Assembly: GCA_002427545.1 (NCBI GenBank)
Contig: DIRM01000018.1
Span: forward strand, 12,744-38,007
Origin: Mageeibacillus sp. UBA5436
GTDB taxonomy: Bacteria > Bacillota > Clostridia > Saccharofermentanales > DTU023
Direction: 5' to 3'
DNA: 25,264 nt
The notes beneath the pieces were generated by a model. It ran no database searches. It was not told the DNA's origin and saw only the letters and a program-made list of their open reading frames with translations. Position 1 is the stretch's first letter; every line of letters starts with the position of its first letter. Shown here in pieces: positions 16,762 through 23,535 of this stretch. A program made the translations under genes and the position numbers.

Positions 16762-16792
16762 AACCTCTCATTTTAAAAAATAATGAGAGGTT
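16762..16792. terminator. Inverted repeat after lon, possible terminator
   Basis: AACCTCTCATT (16762-16772) pairs perfectly with AATGAGAGGTT (16782-16792), an 11-bp stem with a nine-base loop. The position just after lon suits a terminator, but neither strand has a proper T tract after the stem, so it may instead be an mRNA-stabilising hairpin. Confidence 0.5.
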
Positions 16793-16825
16793 ACAATAAT
16801 ATTCTAAATTATAAGGTGAAAATTT

Positions 16826-17092
16826 ATGCGGTTGATTGGAAAAATATATGCTGGTGAACAATTATTAAAATCAGCTCAAGCGGATGTTATTATAAAAAAG
16901 GATATACCGTTTAATAAATCTTTAGATATGGCTTTGATTAATATTTGCCATTCTTTGAATTTGCCGAATATATTTTGGTTATCGAAAAATAGTAAGGAAT
17001 TTTCAAAATATCAGCAAACAATTTTTTCTTCTGAACAGTTTTCTGATCCAGTTAATTTTACTCAATTTCATATTAAATTGATTGAAGACTGA
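16826..17092 (+). CDS. Small conserved-looking protein of unknown function
   Basis: An 88-residue soluble protein with no signal peptide, membrane helix or cysteine motif. It starts 'MRLIGKIYAGEQLLKSAQ' and has a central 'INICHSLNLPNIFWLSKNSKEF' region (the WLxKN-KEF pattern near residues 52-60) and a 'VNFTQFHIKLIED' end. From memory, similar short proteins with WLKKNTKE and F-F-I-KL patterns occur in Clostridia as uncharacterised proteins; I cannot check this here. AAGGTGA lies eight bases before the ATG. It is 39 bp before rqcP and probably co-transcribed with it and divIC. Confidence 0.7.
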   Translation: MRLIGKIYAGEQLLKSAQADVIIKKDIPFNKSLDMALINICHSLNLPNIFWLSKNSKEFSKYQQTIFSSEQFSDPVNFTQFHIKLIED

Positions 17093-17131
17093 AAATCTTG
17101 TTTTATCAAAATGAAAATATGGTGATATAGA

Positions 17132-17374
17132 ATGCGTTTAGATAAATTTTTAAAAGTATCTCGTTTAATTAAAAGAAGGACTGTAGCTAATGATTTTGCT
17201 GAAGCTGGAAGAGTTAGTGTCAATGGCAAGATTGCCAAGCCTGGTACAAAATTAAAAATCGGAGATATTATTTCAATCACTTTTGGGGATCAAGAAACTA
17301 AAGTTATTGTTAAAGAGTTAAATAATGCTGTTAAAAAGGAATCAGCAGCACAAATGTATGAAATTATTTCTTGA
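17132..17374 (+). CDS. rqcP: RqcP (YabO), S4-domain ribosome quality-control protein
   Basis: An 80-residue protein made of one S4 RNA-binding domain. 'MRLDKFLKVSRLIKRRTVAN' at the start and 'GRVSVNGKIAKPGTKLKIGD' (26-45) are very close to Bacillus subtilis YabO/RqcP, as is the end 'KKESAAQMYEII'. RqcP binds the stalled 60S-like 50S-peptidyl-tRNA complex and helps RqcH add alanine tails to nascent chains, marking them for degradation. The alternative is HslR (Hsp15), but the N-terminal match and the neighbour divIC favour RqcP. In spore-formers yabP and yabQ usually lie between rqcP and divIC; they are missing here. Confidence 0.9.
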   Translation: MRLDKFLKVSRLIKRRTVANDFAEAGRVSVNGKIAKPGTKLKIGDIISITFGDQETKVIVKELNNAVKKESAAQMYEIIS

Positions 17375-17482
17375 GTATACGATAAATTTATAATAAACTA
17401 AAAATAGGAATAATTTTTATCTGATTATATTTTATCTTGCAAATAAGCAAAATCTATATTGTCAGATGAGGGGGAAAACAAG

Positions 17483-17815
17483 ATGACGTCAAAGATTAAT
17501 TTTTCTTATTCGAAACAAGATCAAAAATATAAAAAATACAAAGAAAAAGCTGCAATGATACGTATTATTGTTTCTCTTCTTGTTATTTTATCTTTGGCTA
17601 TCGTCATTGTTGAAATCTCTGAACAAAGTCAAGAAATGAATCGTCTTGATCTCGAAAATCGTGAATTGAATGAAAAATTAGAGTTAGCGAAACAAGAACA
17701 AAATAGTATTCAAGATTTAGAAAAAAAAGTGGGTACAAACGAATTTATTGAACAAATTGCTCGAGATGAACTTGGACTTGTCACTTTAGATGAATATATT
17801 TTTATCGAAGACTAG
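17483..17815 (+). CDS. divIC: DivIC/FtsB-family septum formation protein
   Basis: A 110-residue bitopic division protein. A charged cytoplasmic N-terminus (1-24) precedes one membrane helix (about 26-44), then an extracellular coiled coil (about 47-75) and the family end 'NEFIEQIARDELGLV' (86-100). DivIC/FtsB proteins pair with FtsL and DivIB/FtsQ to control septal wall synthesis. The start ATG at 17483 has AGGGGG eight bases before it; the frame is open from a TTG at 17459 that has no binding site. It is 108 bp after rqcP, the same relative order as in Bacillus and Clostridium minus yabP/yabQ. Confidence 0.88.
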   Translation: MTSKINFSYSKQDQKYKKYKEKAAMIRIIVSLLVILSLAIVIVEISEQSQEMNRLDLENRELNEKLELAKQEQNSIQDLEKKVGTNEFIEQIARDELGLVTLDEYIFIED

Positions 17816-18106
17816 AAGCTTAGCGATACATTATTTTAACAAATAAAAATTACTTTTTGGGATCTATCCATATTGCTATTAATATTATTTGAAACTTATC
17901 AGGCTGACCATTAGATTTTAGCCATTATGGTAAAACATACTTTTAAGTTAAGACATATTTAAAGCAAAATATCAGCAAAAATCATACTAATATGATAAAA
18001 GATGACTCGACTAAATAGATACACTTTTTTTGCTGGTAATTATTATTCACTGATCAAATCATAATTCGATATTTAAAATTAAGAATTGCGAATAAAAAAA
18101 TGATGT
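17816..18106. other. Non-coding, AT-rich region with nested inverted repeats
   Basis: No open frame of note on either strand. It holds an imperfect 12-bp inverted repeat, 17970-17981 with 18027-18038 (core CAGCAAAAA/TTTTTGCTG), enclosing a small perfect hairpin ATCATA-CTAA-TATGAT (17981-17996). On the minus strand that hairpin is followed by five T residues and could act as a weak terminator. No transposase remnant, tRNA or known riboswitch was recognised. Confidence 0.5.
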
Positions 18107-18772
18107 TTGCCATTTGTAAAAGCGGATGAAAAGACTATTTCAGAAGCTTTTGAGCAGTTTTCAGATGAAAAAACGAATTTTATCACGATAATAACTGAGG
18201 CGTTCACCTATGACACAAATGCAGCATTTAGTATTTTGTCCTTGCTACCTTTGGTAACTGTAGACTTAGATATGCTTCCAGTTACACTTTTGGGATCAGG
18301 TGAGGAGTCCATAGCATTTGGAATGGGATTTCTTGGAGCAAAAGATGTTAAATCCGGGGAAAATGAAAATGGTTATTTTGTTTCTCATTCCAATGATGAA
18401 GGTGTCTCATATATGATGGATATCGTATATGATGCAAAATCTGATGAATTGCTTTGTACTAGTTTAAAAGACGGAAATGAAAATATCTATGTACAATATC
18501 AAAAGACGTCTTTTGGCTATATTGCTCAGTATTACTTGACCTATGATGACGGCGAATCTAGACTTTTTCAACTATCGTTAAGTGGCGAGGATGGCATCGT
18601 AGGTGTCTCAAGAAACGTAGATAAACCAGTGGCGCTTTCTGGTGATGAAAATTATGATTTTCCAAAAACTAATTCTGAATGGTATGCGATAACTGGAAAT
18701 ACGGTTACAGGATTGACATCGGACGGCATAGATTTAAATTTTGATTATACGCCAAAACCAAGCGAGCCCTAA
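18107..18772 (+). CDS. Unknown protein, probably a 5'-truncated foreign gene
   Basis: A 221-codon open frame without internal stops whose product I do not recognise. The first possible start is TTG at 18107 with no ribosome binding site; a stop codon lies two codons upstream, and the nearby ATGs (18100, 18103) are in another frame that stops after a few codons. The predicted product is acidic and rich in Ser, Asp and aromatic residues, with alternating beta-type segments ('SFGYIAQYYLTYDDGESRLF', 'GNTVTGLTSDGIDLNFDY') and an end PKPSEP, like the extracellular part of a secreted or lipid-anchored protein without its signal peptide. Local GC is about 38-45 % in the 60-base lines I counted against 25-35 % in nearby genes. 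Most likely an acquired gene that lost its 5' end. Confidence 0.55.
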   Translation: MPFVKADEKTISEAFEQFSDEKTNFITIITEAFTYDTNAAFSILSLLPLVTVDLDMLPVTLLGSGEESIAFGMGFLGAKDVKSGENENGYFVSHSNDEGVSYMMDIVYDAKSDELLCTSLKDGNENIYVQYQKTSFGYIAQYYLTYDDGESRLFQLSLSGEDGIVGVSRNVDKPVALSGDENYDFPKTNSEWYAITGNTVTGLTSDGIDLNFDYTPKPSEP

Positions 18773-18830
18773 TATGAAAAGATTTATGAAGAGACAATTG
18801 TGTCATTAATATAAAATGAATCATGATTTT

Positions 18831-18867
18831 AGATATATATAGTTATATAGCTATATATATCTTTTTT
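18831..18867 (+). terminator. Rho-independent terminator after the 221-codon frame
   Basis: AGATATATATAG (18831-18842) pairs perfectly with CTATATATATCT (18851-18862), followed by six T residues (18862-18867). The stem is AT-rich but twelve bp long with a proper U tract. It also separates the frame from the convergent regulator gene. Confidence 0.75.
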
Positions 18868-18957
18868 AAAATATGCATATTCAAAAGAATATATAAAAGA
18901 ATTTTACGAGCAAATAAAAAGAGTGATACTCGAAAATTTATTTGCTCATAGAATTAG

Positions 18958-19437
18958 TTATCCCGCATTTGTTGCATCTAACTTGGTAATATCAGCTAAA
19001 GCATCTAAAGTCTTAATCTTTTCCTTATTAAAATGGAAAAATTTATCTGATGAAGCTTTGGTACAATGTAAAGCACAATTAATGGTATGTAATTTTAAAC
19101 GTTCCATAGTTTCATCGCTAATGTAATATTCTAAGCGACAAGCATCACTGTAGGCGGTTTCATCACTGACCCCTAAAGCCATAAAATATTCAGCTAAAAA
19201 CATATGGCGATCATAAATTCTTTTAGCTACTTTGGCACCTTTTTCTGTTAATTCTATATTACTGCTATCACTAAAATAAACATAACCATCATCTTCTAAA
19301 AGATGAACAGCACGACTAACTGATGGTTTTGAAAATCCCATTTCATTCGCTAAATCAACAGAGCGAACATACTCGTTTTTTTGTTGTAAAATGTAAATGT
19401 TTTCTAAATAATTTTGACCAGATTCCAATAAACCCAT
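18958..19437 (-). CDS. DtxR/MntR-family metal-dependent transcriptional regulator
   Basis: A 159-residue iron- or manganese-responsive repressor-type protein and the only minus-strand gene here. The winged helix-turn-helix spans about residues 8-72 ('SVDLANEMGFSKPSVSRAVHLL', 'IELTEKG'). The dimerisation and metal domain follows (about 73-115), with H78 and 'DACRLEYYIS' (98-107). DtxR-type proteins have C-x-x-E-H here; C100 and E103 are present, but the His is Tyr104 (codon TAT). The family's other N-terminal ligand (Met10 in DtxR, Asp8 in MntR) is Asn9. The tail from 120 lacks an SH3-like domain and holds extra His/Cys (C121, H124, C125). AGGAGA precedes the start. No metal transporter lies next to it, so targets are unknown. 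Confidence 0.88.
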   Translation of the reverse strand: MGLLESGQNYLENIYILQQKNEYVRSVDLANEMGFSKPSVSRAVHLLEDDGYVYFSDSSNIELTEKGAKVAKRIYDRHMFLAEYFMALGVSDETAYSDACRLEYYISDETMERLKLHTINCALHCTKASSDKFFHFNKEKIKTLDALADITKLDATNAG

Positions 19438-19659
19438 TGATTATCTCTCCTATCATCAAGCAAAACTTTGAGTTTTTAATAGATTATTAGACAATTAGAT
19501 AATAGCACAGTTAAACAAAGTCTGATAGCTAATAGAATAATTGAGTAACTATAGCAACATTATAATCAATATTTATAAATTAGAACATTAAATAATATTT
19601 ATTTGATAAGGCAAGCTTATATAGAAAAATGAAAGAGTAAAGGATGAAACATTTTTGAA

Positions 19660-19710
19660 ATTCACAATCAAATTATGACTGTCTTTAGATCGTTTGTAAA
19701 TATTGTGAAT
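19660..19710. repeat. 9-bp inverted repeat spaced 33 bp, overlapping the hisS -35
   Basis: ATTCACAAT (19660-19668) and its exact reverse complement ATTGTGAAT (19702-19710). The right arm covers the -35 hexamer of the likely hisS promoter. Both arms lie upstream of the expected transcription start, so any role would be as DNA, for example two half-sites of one regulator. Confidence 0.55.
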
Positions 19711-19733
19711 AATCCTAATGATTGTTGTATAAT
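19703..19733 (+). promoter_or_regulatory. Candidate hisS promoter
   Basis: TTGTGA (19703-19708) and a perfect TATAAT (19728-19733) with a 19-bp spacer, slightly long. The start codon is about 85 bp after the -10. Confidence 0.5.
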
Positions 19734-19818
19734 AGCGGCTAGTTTGATTAAAATAATTTTGTTAAATTTAATTCATAAAATATAATATCATATAAACAAT
19801 TTGAAAGTTGAGGCAATC

Positions 19819-21066
19819 ATGCAAATTAAAGCACCAAAGGGCACTAAAGATATTTTGCCGGAACAAACACCTGCTTGGCAATTAGTAGAAACTGCTTTTT
19901 GTAAAACCTGCCATAATTATAATTTCCAAGAAATAAGGACACCAACATTTGAGCAAACTGAATTATTCCAACGTGGTGTTGGTGATACAACAGATATCGT
20001 TCAAAAAGAAATGTATACATTTCCAGATAAAGCGGGAAGAAGCATGACATTAAGACCAGAGGGGACAGCTGGTGTTATAAGAGCGTATTTAGAAAACGGC
20101 TTAGCGTCTGCAGGAACACCTTTAAAATTATATTATATTTTAAATAATTTTCGTTATGAAAAAATGGGTAAAGGCAGATATAGAGAGTTTAATCAAATGG
20201 GTTGTGAACTGATTGGTTCATCAGAGCCAACAGCCGATGTCGAATTAATTAGTTTGCTCTATTCATTTTTTCAAAATTTGGGATTAAAGAATATCAAATT
20301 AAAAATTAATAGTATCGGTTGTCCGAATTGTAAACCTGCTTATGCAAAAATTTTAAAAGATTATTTGAGACCACATCTAAATGAGCTTTGTGAAGATTGC
20401 CAGGATCGTTTCGATCGAAATCCTTTTCGTATTTTGGACTGTAAAATTGATTGCGATTCAGATATTATAAAAAATGCTCCTTTACAAAAAGATTATTTAT
20501 GCTCAGATTGTCAAAAACATCATAATAGAGTTTTAGAACAATTAGATGAAATGGATTTGGAATATGAGATTGATGGGCATATTGTACGTGGTTTAGATTA
20601 TTATTCACGTACGGTATTCGAATTTGTCTCAGAAAATGTTGGTACTCAAGGCACCATTTGTGGTGGTGGTCGTTACGATGGTTTAATTGAAGAATTAGGC
20701 GGTAGCTCCACTCCAGCGGTAGGTTTTGCATTAGGCGTTGAAAGATTATTACTTGAGATGGAAAGTCAAAATCATGAATTAGCGGGAATTGCACCAACTG
20801 ATTTATATATTTTATCTTTTCCAGATACCATCAATCAGGCAGCAAAAATTGCGTATCAATTACGTAATCAGGGTATTTCGGCAGAATATGATTTAATGAA
20901 CCGTAGTTTTAAAGCCCAAATGAAATATGCTAATCGAATAAAAGCTAAATATTTGATTGTCTTAGGAGCGGATGAATTAAAAACAAAAAAAATCAAATTA
21001 AAGAGAATGGTAGATGGCTTTGAAGAAGACATTAATCTTGATTCTTTACAAGCAAAACTAAAATAA
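19819..21066 (+). CDS. hisS: Histidyl-tRNA synthetase
   Basis: A 415-residue class II synthetase that charges tRNA-His. It opens with the typical 'MQIKAPKGTKDILPEQ'. Motif 2 is in 'FRYEKMGKGRYREFNQMGCEL' (about 112-132), the two histidyl motifs are 'RGLDYYSRTVFEF' (near 258) and 'GGGRYDGLIEELGG' (near 280), and motif 3 is 'AVGFALGVERLLLEM' (about 300-314). A CxxC-rich insertion between motif 2 and the histidine loop is usual in Bacillota. The anticodon-binding domain fills the last 95 residues. I chose ATG 19819 (GAGG five bases upstream) over an in-frame TTG at 19801. aspS follows after 55 bp, a common pairing in this phylum. Confidence 0.96.
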   Translation: MQIKAPKGTKDILPEQTPAWQLVETAFCKTCHNYNFQEIRTPTFEQTELFQRGVGDTTDIVQKEMYTFPDKAGRSMTLRPEGTAGVIRAYLENGLASAGTPLKLYYILNNFRYEKMGKGRYREFNQMGCELIGSSEPTADVELISLLYSFFQNLGLKNIKLKINSIGCPNCKPAYAKILKDYLRPHLNELCEDCQDRFDRNPFRILDCKIDCDSDIIKNAPLQKDYLCSDCQKHHNRVLEQLDEMDLEYEIDGHIVRGLDYYSRTVFEFVSENVGTQGTICGGGRYDGLIEELGGSSTPAVGFALGVERLLLEMESQNHELAGIAPTDLYILSFPDTINQAAKIAYQLRNQGISAEYDLMNRSFKAQMKYANRIKAKYLIVLGADELKTKKIKLKRMVDGFEEDINLDSLQAKLK

Positions 21067-21121
21067 TATAATTTGAATGATATATAATACAATGCAAGAT
21101 TTGAAATAGAGGTAAAAAAGA

Positions 21122-22888
21122 ATGAATTCTATAAAAGGCTTAAAACGAAGTTGCTTAGTTGCTGAATTTAAACCAGAACAAGAAGGTTCAGAATTAACCT
21201 TAATGGGTTGGTGTCACCGTCAAAGAAATATAGGAAATTTAATTTTCATTACATTACGTGATCGTAGTGGCGAAATACAATTAGTATTTGATGATGCTAG
21301 TCCAAAAGAAACATTGGAGATAGCTAGCAAAGTTAGAAGTGAATTTGTTCTTGCTGCTAAAGGAATTTTACGTAAAAGACAAGATGCAAATTTAGATATG
21401 CCTACTGGTGAATGGGAACTACATGTACAAGAACTGCGCATTTTATCGAAAGCAAAAACACCTCCCTTTTATATTGAAGAAAATATTGATACGGGTGAAG
21501 CATTGCGCTTAGAATATCGTTATCTTGATTTGCGCCGTCCAGATTTACAAAAAAACATTATCAAAAGACATCAAATTGCAAAATCAACTAGAGATTTCTT
21601 TGATCAAAAAGGATTTCTTGAAATAGAGACTCCGATGCTTATAAAGAGTACGCCAGAAGGAGCACGTGATTATTTAGTTCCTTCTCGAGTTTATCCTGGT
21701 AAATTTTTTGCATTACCTCAATCTCCTCAATTATTTAAACAATTATTAATGCTAAGTGGCTTTGATCGATATATACAAATTGCTCGTTGCTTTAGAGATG
21801 AGGATTTGAGAGCCGATAGGCAGCCCGAGTTTACACAAATTGATTTAGAAATGTCCTTTGTTGAAATAGAAGATATTATTCCAATTATTGAAGAATATTT
21901 ATCGTTTTTATGGAAAAATACAGAAAACTATGATATTCCAATGCCTATACCGAGATTAACCTATAAACAGGCTATTGAAAAATATGGCTTAGATAATCCA
22001 GATACTAGATATGGTATGGAATTACAAGATATTTCTGATATAGCAGCTAAAACTGAATTTCGTGTTTTTCAAGAAGCTATTAAATCAGGTGGTTCTGTAA
22101 AATTAATTGTTGTACCTAATGGTTCAAAAATGACAAGACGTGAAATTGATAGTTTGGGTGATTATGTTAAATCTTATCGAGCTAAAGGATTAGCTTGGCT
22201 TGCCATCGAAGAAAAAATTCGTGGCTCCTTCCTCAAATTTATTGATGAGGATTTTATAGAAGAAATTAAACAAAGTGTTCATGCTGAAGAGGGTGATTTA
22301 TTATTATTTATCGCCGACCAAAACTCTATTGTTCATGATGCCTTAGGTCATTTACGTGAAGAAGTAGCAAAACGTCAAAATATGATTGATGAATCATTGT
22401 GGAATTTTGTATGGATTACAGAGTTCCCTATGTTTGAATATGATGAAGAAGAAAAACGCTATGTCGCTGTACATCATCCTTTCACTTCGCCCATGGATGA
22501 GGATTTAGAATTATTAGATTCAGATCCATCTAAATGTCGAGCAAAAGCTTACGATATCGTTCTGAATGGTAATGAAATTGGTGGTGGAAGTATTCGTATT
22601 CATGATCAACATTTGCAGAGCAAGATTTTTAATTTGCTTGGCATGTCAGAAGAAGAAAGCCAAAATCGTTTTGGTTTCTTATTAAAAGCTTTTGAATATG
22701 GAGTGCCTCCTCACGGTGGTTTAGCCTTTGGTTTAGACCGCTTGACCATGCTTTTAACTAAGAGTAAAAGTATTCGTGATGTTATTGCTTTTCCTAAGGT
22801 TCAAAATTCTTCTGACCTCATGACGAAAGCTCCAACTGATGTATCAGAGGAGCAATTAATAGAATTAGGTTTAAATATTGAACAATAA
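21122..22888 (+). CDS. aspS: Aspartyl-tRNA synthetase, bacterial type
   Basis: A 588-residue class IIb synthetase. The OB-fold anticodon-binding domain (about 1-115) leads into the catalytic core with motif 2 'ARCFRDEDLRADRQPEFTQ' (about 221-239), an inserted GAD domain (about 285-420), 'EFPMFEYDEEEKRY' and motif 3 'PHGGLAFGLDRLTMLL' (about 537-552). Two N-terminal oddities: the usual HYCG-type start is replaced by 'LKRSCLVAEF', and the loop that usually reads RRRDxGG reads RQRNIGN (34-40), a segment known to influence tRNA-Asp versus tRNA-Asn choice. AGAGGT precedes the start. It is followed after two bases by lepB. Confidence 0.96.
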   Translation: MNSIKGLKRSCLVAEFKPEQEGSELTLMGWCHRQRNIGNLIFITLRDRSGEIQLVFDDASPKETLEIASKVRSEFVLAAKGILRKRQDANLDMPTGEWELHVQELRILSKAKTPPFYIEENIDTGEALRLEYRYLDLRRPDLQKNIIKRHQIAKSTRDFFDQKGFLEIETPMLIKSTPEGARDYLVPSRVYPGKFFALPQSPQLFKQLLMLSGFDRYIQIARCFRDEDLRADRQPEFTQIDLEMSFVEIEDIIPIIEEYLSFLWKNTENYDIPMPIPRLTYKQAIEKYGLDNPDTRYGMELQDISDIAAKTEFRVFQEAIKSGGSVKLIVVPNGSKMTRREIDSLGDYVKSYRAKGLAWLAIEEKIRGSFLKFIDEDFIEEIKQSVHAEEGDLLLFIADQNSIVHDALGHLREEVAKRQNMIDESLWNFVWITEFPMFEYDEEEKRYVAVHHPFTSPMDEDLELLDSDPSKCRAKAYDIVLNGNEIGGGSIRIHDQHLQSKIFNLLGMSEEESQNRFGFLLKAFEYGVPPHGGLAFGLDRLTMLLTKSKSIRDVIAFPKVQNSSDLMTKAPTDVSEEQLIELGLNIEQ

Positions 22889-22890
22889 AC

Positions 22891-23481
22891 ATGGCAAAAG
22901 AAATTAAAAAACAAAATCAGGATAATCTAGCAGAAAAGAATCAGTATTCAGATAAAATACTCGTTCTACTAGATTGGCTTAGAACTTTTTTGTTTGTGAT
23001 CCTTTTAGGTCTTTTTTTAACGGTATTTGTAATTCAAAGAAATATAATTCAAGGGCCATCGATGGAGCCGACCCTAAATACTCAAGATCAAATATTTGTT
23101 GAAAAAGTAAGCAAATATTTCTCAGTAAAACGTGGAACCATTATCACTTTACATGATCCTGAACCTGGAGAGGAAGAAACCTTATTGATAAAACGTGTCA
23201 TCGGTTTACCAGGAGAAACAGTAAAAATAGATTCTGGTTATGTTTATATCAATGATGAAAAGTTAGTAGAATCCTATTTGCCAGAGGGAACCATGACCTA
23301 TGCGAATGAGAGTTATGAAATAGCAGATATCACATTAGCCGAAGATGAATATTTTGTATTAGGAGATAATCGATCGGTAAGTAAGGATAGCCGTAGAATA
23401 GGACCTATCAATAAAAAAGATATTATAGGTAAATTGTTTTTTAAATTTTATCCTTTAAATGAATTTGGTATACCGAAGTAA
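22891..23481 (+). CDS. lepB: Signal peptidase I
   Basis: A 196-residue membrane serine protease that removes signal peptides from exported proteins. A cytoplasmic N-terminus (1-30) is followed by one membrane helix (about 31-49) and the extracellular catalytic domain. The Ser-Lys dyad is S57 in 'GPSMEPTL' (55-62) and K101 in 'LIKRVIGLPGETV' (99-111); box E 'GDNRSVSKDSRRIG' is near residue 158. The single-span, short form is the Gram-positive type. It starts two bases after the aspS stop with no clear ribosome binding site of its own, so it is likely coupled to aspS translation. Confidence 0.95.
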   Translation: MAKEIKKQNQDNLAEKNQYSDKILVLLDWLRTFLFVILLGLFLTVFVIQRNIIQGPSMEPTLNTQDQIFVEKVSKYFSVKRGTIITLHDPEPGEEETLLIKRVIGLPGETVKIDSGYVYINDEKLVESYLPEGTMTYANESYEIADITLAEDEYFVLGDNRSVSKDSRRIGPINKKDIIGKLFFKFYPLNEFGIPK

Positions 23482-23535
23482 ACATCATTTTAATCATTAT
23501 TAAGATTAAATATAATTTTCAAAGATGGAGGAAAT

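Larger units (their letters stand above)
19438..19818. other. Divergent intergenic region between the metalloregulator and hisS
   Basis: About 380 bp without a gene. It must hold the promoters of both divergent genes. The hisS promoter and a 9-bp inverted repeat are listed separately. No T-box was seen: there is no specifier-type stem and no GGTGG antiterminator sequence, and the likely leader is only about 80 bases. No clear DtxR/MntR operator was recognised by eye. Confidence 0.5.

Noticed and set aside
18923..19126. 67-codon + strand frame overlapping the metalloregulator
   Set aside because: It is antisense to the conserved C-terminal part of the DtxR-family gene and has no start signal of its own.
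19734..19818. T-box or other riboswitch in the hisS leader
   Set aside because: The leader is short and lacks the conserved T-box bulge sequence and a terminator/antiterminator pair.
23490..23516. TTTAATC/GATTAAA hairpin plus TATAAT between lepB and lepA as terminator and promoter
   Set aside because: The stem is AT-only in character without a T tract, the TATAAT lacks a -35 and would start transcription at the ribosome binding site; co-transcription is simpler.
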